A DNA stretch of 64,000 nucleotides from NCBI GenBank assembly GCA_000212915.1, contig CM001167.1:483780-547779 (forward strand), read 5' to 3'. The first letter of the stretch is position 1; the number at the start of each line of letters is the position of its first letter. The position numbers and the translations under genes are program-made. The DNA is from Bacteroides coprosuis DSM 18011 (GTDB lineage: Bacteria > Bacteroidota > Bacteroidia > Bacteroidales > Bacteroidaceae). Shown here one piece after another: positions 61,729 to 64,000 of this stretch. The notes under the pieces were generated by a model. The model was not told the DNA's origin and made no database searches. It worked only from the letters and a program-made list of their open reading frames with translations.

Positions 61729-62292
61729 ATGTTTAAAAAAGAAACATATAAGCAGCGTAGAGCCTTGCTCAAAAAAGCACTAGGCTCTGGTGTTTATTTA
61801 TTTTTGGGTAATGATGAGCTGTCACTAAATTATGCTGACAGTACATTTAGATATCGTCAAGACTCAAGTTTCCTATATTTTTTCGGTTTGTCATTTGCCG
61901 GTCTTTCTGCGATAATTGATGTCGATGAAGACAAAGAAATCATCTTTGGTAATGAACTAACGATTGATGATATAGTTTGGATGGGTGTTCAACCTACTCT
62001 AAAAGAAAAGAGTGAAATGGTTGGGGTTACTCATACTGAACCTACCGTAGATTTAGGAAAATACTTAGCTAGGGCTCAAAAACAAGGGAGAGAGATTCAT
62101 TATTTACCTCCTTATCGTCCTGAGCATCAGTTGAAGCTTATGGATTTGTTGGGTATTAAGCCAGCAGCTCAAAAAGCTTCGTATAAATTTATGGAAGCTA
62201 TCTGTAATCAAAGGATCTATAAATCGGATGAAGAGTTAGCTGAAATAGATAAGTCTCCAAGTTTTTCACACTCACCTATTAGGTCCATGTAA
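61729..62292 (+). pseudogene. pepP: Xaa-Pro aminopeptidase, truncated after its N-terminal domain
   Basis: Residues 1-175 match the AMP_N domain of Bacteroidota aminopeptidase P (FLGNDELSLNYADSTFRYRQDSSFLYFFGL, in parts) up to YKSDEELAEIDK. Such enzymes are normally about 450-460 residues long. Here the catalytic creatinase-fold half with all metal ligands is missing. After codon 175 (at 62253) the frame runs into the antisense of the next gene and adds 12 foreign residues before a stop. The fragment cannot be an active peptidase. Confidence 0.87.
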
Positions 62293-63902
62293 TAAACTCC
62301 AGTTTGGTAGTCATATTCTTTATTGTTCACATCAAGAATATTCTGGTTTTTTAGTTGACTTCTATAATTATTAATTTCATTCTCAATGTTGTATGACTTA
62401 TTAATGTCGGCACTTGTATAGTGATCATCTCTTTCCAGAACAACAATCATCTGTGTCAAAGCATCATTAGTCAATTTCATCATAAAATGAATATGGTCAT
62501 ATTGTTTCTCTGTAAAGTCGGTACCTGCTTGACGCTTTCTGTTGATTGTCCTAGCCAAGTTATAACAACTATCTCCAATACTTTCTATCTCTGTGACTTC
62601 ACGAAGCATTGTTCTAATTCTTAATTTACTCTCAGAGCTTAATCTACCATCTGATACTTGATTCAAATAGTTTGCTATTTCTAGCTCCATGTTATCACTT
62701 ATATTTTCATACTTTTCAATTCTGCTATAAAGTTTAGTGAACTCATCATCATCCTCTGTATGAAGCAATTCTCTGACCATACCATACATACGATGGATTC
62801 TTTCTGAGAACAAATGTATTTCTTTATGTGCTTGAAGGATTGATAGTTCAGAGGTGGATAACATACCACCAGTAATATAACGTAATCTTGGTTCATCTTT
62901 ATCATCCTCTTTAGGACGGATAAAGAAGCATACTGTCTTTTCAATAAACTTAACCAACCAAATGAGTAGAAGAACATTGCAGACATTAAAGATAGAGTGA
63001 AATGCAGAAAGTTGATAAGAAATCAATGTTTCTTGACTTATATCGGGAGAAGTAACTTTACCTACAGCCCATTCAACAAACTCCATAAATGGATGGAATA
63101 TTAACAATACCCATATAACTCCAAACACATTAAAGACAAAGTGAGCAAAAGCGGCCCTCTTGGCCTGGGAATTAGCAGTAAGAGCAGCTAAGTTGGCTGT
63201 AATAGTAGTACCAATATTTTCTCCTAATACCAAGGCAGCTCCAAGTTCAACACTAATCCAGCCATTCACACACATAACAAGAGTAATAGCCATTGTAGCA
63301 GCTGAAGCTTGAACTACAACTGTCACTATTGTACCTATAAATAGAAACAATAGGATAGAAAAAAATCCCATATCTGTATAGTTCTGTACGAACGCCAGCA
63401 TATCGGGATTCTCGGATAAATCAGGAGCACTATCTTTCAGACTTGTTAGCCCCATAAAAAGGAATGCAAAACCAAAAAGGAATTCTCCTACATACTTACG
63501 GTTACTCTTTCCTGAAAAGATTAACGGTAAAGCTATTGCCAGTATAGGCAGGACAAAGGCATTTACATCAACACTAAAGCCTCCAATAGATATTAGCCAA
63601 GCTGTTACTGTTGTACCAATATTGGCACCCATTATAACACTAATTGACTCTGCCAAGGTTAGAAGTCCTGCGTTAACAAAACTAACTACCATTACTGTTG
63701 TTGCGGAAGAAGATTGTATCAAGGCTGTAATAAGGACCCCGGTTAACACTCCTGTCACTCGGTTAGTGGTCATCGCCGTCAGAATACTTCGCAAGCGGTC
63801 TCCAGCAAACTTCTGCAGCCCTTCACTCATTATTTTCATCCCATATAGGAATAATCCTAAGGATCCAATGAGCTTTAATAAATCGTTAAATGAATAATCC
63901 AT
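62217..63902 (-). CDS. Na/Pi cotransporter family protein with PhoU-like domain, C-terminus replaced
   Basis: This 561-residue protein has two repeats of the Na/Pi cotransporter II family (SLGLFLYGMKIMSEGLQ, QSSSATTVMVVSF, GANIGTTVTAWL and, in the second half, QASAATMAITLVM, GENIGTTITANL), with about 8-10 helices. A PhoU-like helical domain covers ~345-550. It should take up phosphate with sodium. After GECEKLGD (D550 at 62255-62253) the reading frame enters the antisense of pepP and ends with 11 residues (LSISANSSSDL) that do not resemble the family. Only the last turn is affected, so the transporter may still work. Confidence 0.85.
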   Translation of the reverse strand: MDYSFNDLLKLIGSLGLFLYGMKIMSEGLQKFAGDRLRSILTAMTTNRVTGVLTGVLITALIQSSSATTVMVVSFVNAGLLTLAESISVIMGANIGTTVTAWLISIGGFSVDVNAFVLPILAIALPLIFSGKSNRKYVGEFLFGFAFLFMGLTSLKDSAPDLSENPDMLAFVQNYTDMGFFSILLFLFIGTIVTVVVQASAATMAITLVMCVNGWISVELGAALVLGENIGTTITANLAALTANSQAKRAAFAHFVFNVFGVIWVLLIFHPFMEFVEWAVGKVTSPDISQETLISYQLSAFHSIFNVCNVLLLIWLVKFIEKTVCFFIRPKEDDKDEPRLRYITGGMLSTSELSILQAHKEIHLFSERIHRMYGMVRELLHTEDDDEFTKLYSRIEKYENISDNMELEIANYLNQVSDGRLSSESKLRIRTMLREVTEIESIGDSCYNLARTINRKRQAGTDFTEKQYDHIHFMMKLTNDALTQMIVVLERDDHYTSADINKSYNIENEINNYRSQLKNQNILDVNNKEYDYQTGVYYMDLIGECEKLGDLSISANSSSDL

Positions 63903-64000
63903 CTACTATTTCAATTGATGATTGTTGCTATTTTAGCAATTTTTCTCTACTTTGCTTACACTTATAACTCCTAAATTAAGAATATATGAAGCAATCGGTA
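63903..64000. other. Divergent upstream region and possible gene start at the window edge
   Basis: A 6-bp inverted repeat TTGCTA/TAGCAA lies at 63925-63939. An ATG at 63986 on the plus strand starts an open frame (MKQSV) of only five codons inside the window. Whether it is a gene cannot be judged from this window. Confidence 0.3.

Noticed and set aside
1-64000. CRISPR array, prophage, restriction or toxin-antitoxin modules
   Set aside because: No regularly spaced repeats, phage structural genes, or recognisable defence genes are present. The only recombinase outside the IS elements is XerD.

Overview
The window is AT-rich chromosomal DNA (roughly 35% GC by eye) from an anaerobic Bacteroidota, most probably order Bacteroidales and Bacteroides-like. 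The evidence is consistent: promoters of the TAnnTTTG (-7) type, some with a TTTG -33 box 19-20 bases upstream; no Shine-Dalgarno runs; a fused SecDF; an ATP-type PEP carboxykinase together with a fumarate reductase operon and 2-oxoacid:ferredoxin oxidoreductase; many lipoproteins with short lipoboxes; and DUF4491 and DUF4861 proteins. No species can be named from this alone.

Layout. 0-3.4 kb: a minus-strand operon aroQ - pyk - O-methyltransferase - rbfA - FtsX-like permease (cut by the window edge), divergent from xerD. 4.5-7.3 kb: a TPR lipoprotein, a PPC-domain protein and tRNA-Arg(CCT). 7.5-10.4 kb: korAB. 10.7-20.3 kb: comF, a NUDIX hydrolase, a large periplasmic TPR protein coupled to an outer-membrane barrel, topA and upp. 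20.6-31.3 kb: pckA, dusB, a U32 peptidase-like protein, a thioesterase, dprA, a DUF4861 lipoprotein and the frdCAB operon. 31.5-33.9 kb: a small barrel protein, a complete ISL3-type (ISAon1-like) insertion sequence with an 8-bp target duplication, and two identical tandem tRNA-Asn genes. 34-38.4 kb: a PfkB kinase, an S41 protease, a gene-poor hairpin-rich stretch, tRNA-Met/Ile2(CAT), a DUF4491 protein and an Lrp regulator. 38.5-49.2 kb: two FKBP prolyl isomerases, a sirtuin, a three-gene polysaccharide cassette (flippase and two glycosyltransferases), metG, a YifB/ComM ATPase and a TlpA-like lipoprotein. 49.3-54.4 kb: secDF and a complete IS3-family element. 54.6-59.4 kb: an operon of two rhomboids, an EEP-fold enzyme and an M3 peptidase. 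59.6-64 kb: HU, argS, a truncated pepP and a Na/Pi cotransporter.

Most of the window is housekeeping. pckA, frdCAB, korAB and pyk together form the fumarate-respiring, succinate-producing core metabolism of gut-type Bacteroidales. secDF, the FKBPs, the TPR/barrel pair, the S41 protease and the rhomboids serve envelope biogenesis and quality control.

The least ordinary observations are these: a breakpoint near position 62253 where pepP is cut to its first ~175 codons and the convergent Na/Pi transporter loses its native C-terminus at the same base; a family of intergenic repeats sharing the core ACACCGACATGA, two of which abut the two ends of the IS3 element, which has no clear target duplication; a ~650-bp gene-free interval with successive perfect hairpins; nested inverted repeats in the pckA leader; and a TlpA-like lipoprotein without its CxxC. 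I found no CRISPR array, prophage, or convincing new multi-gene defence or metabolic system.
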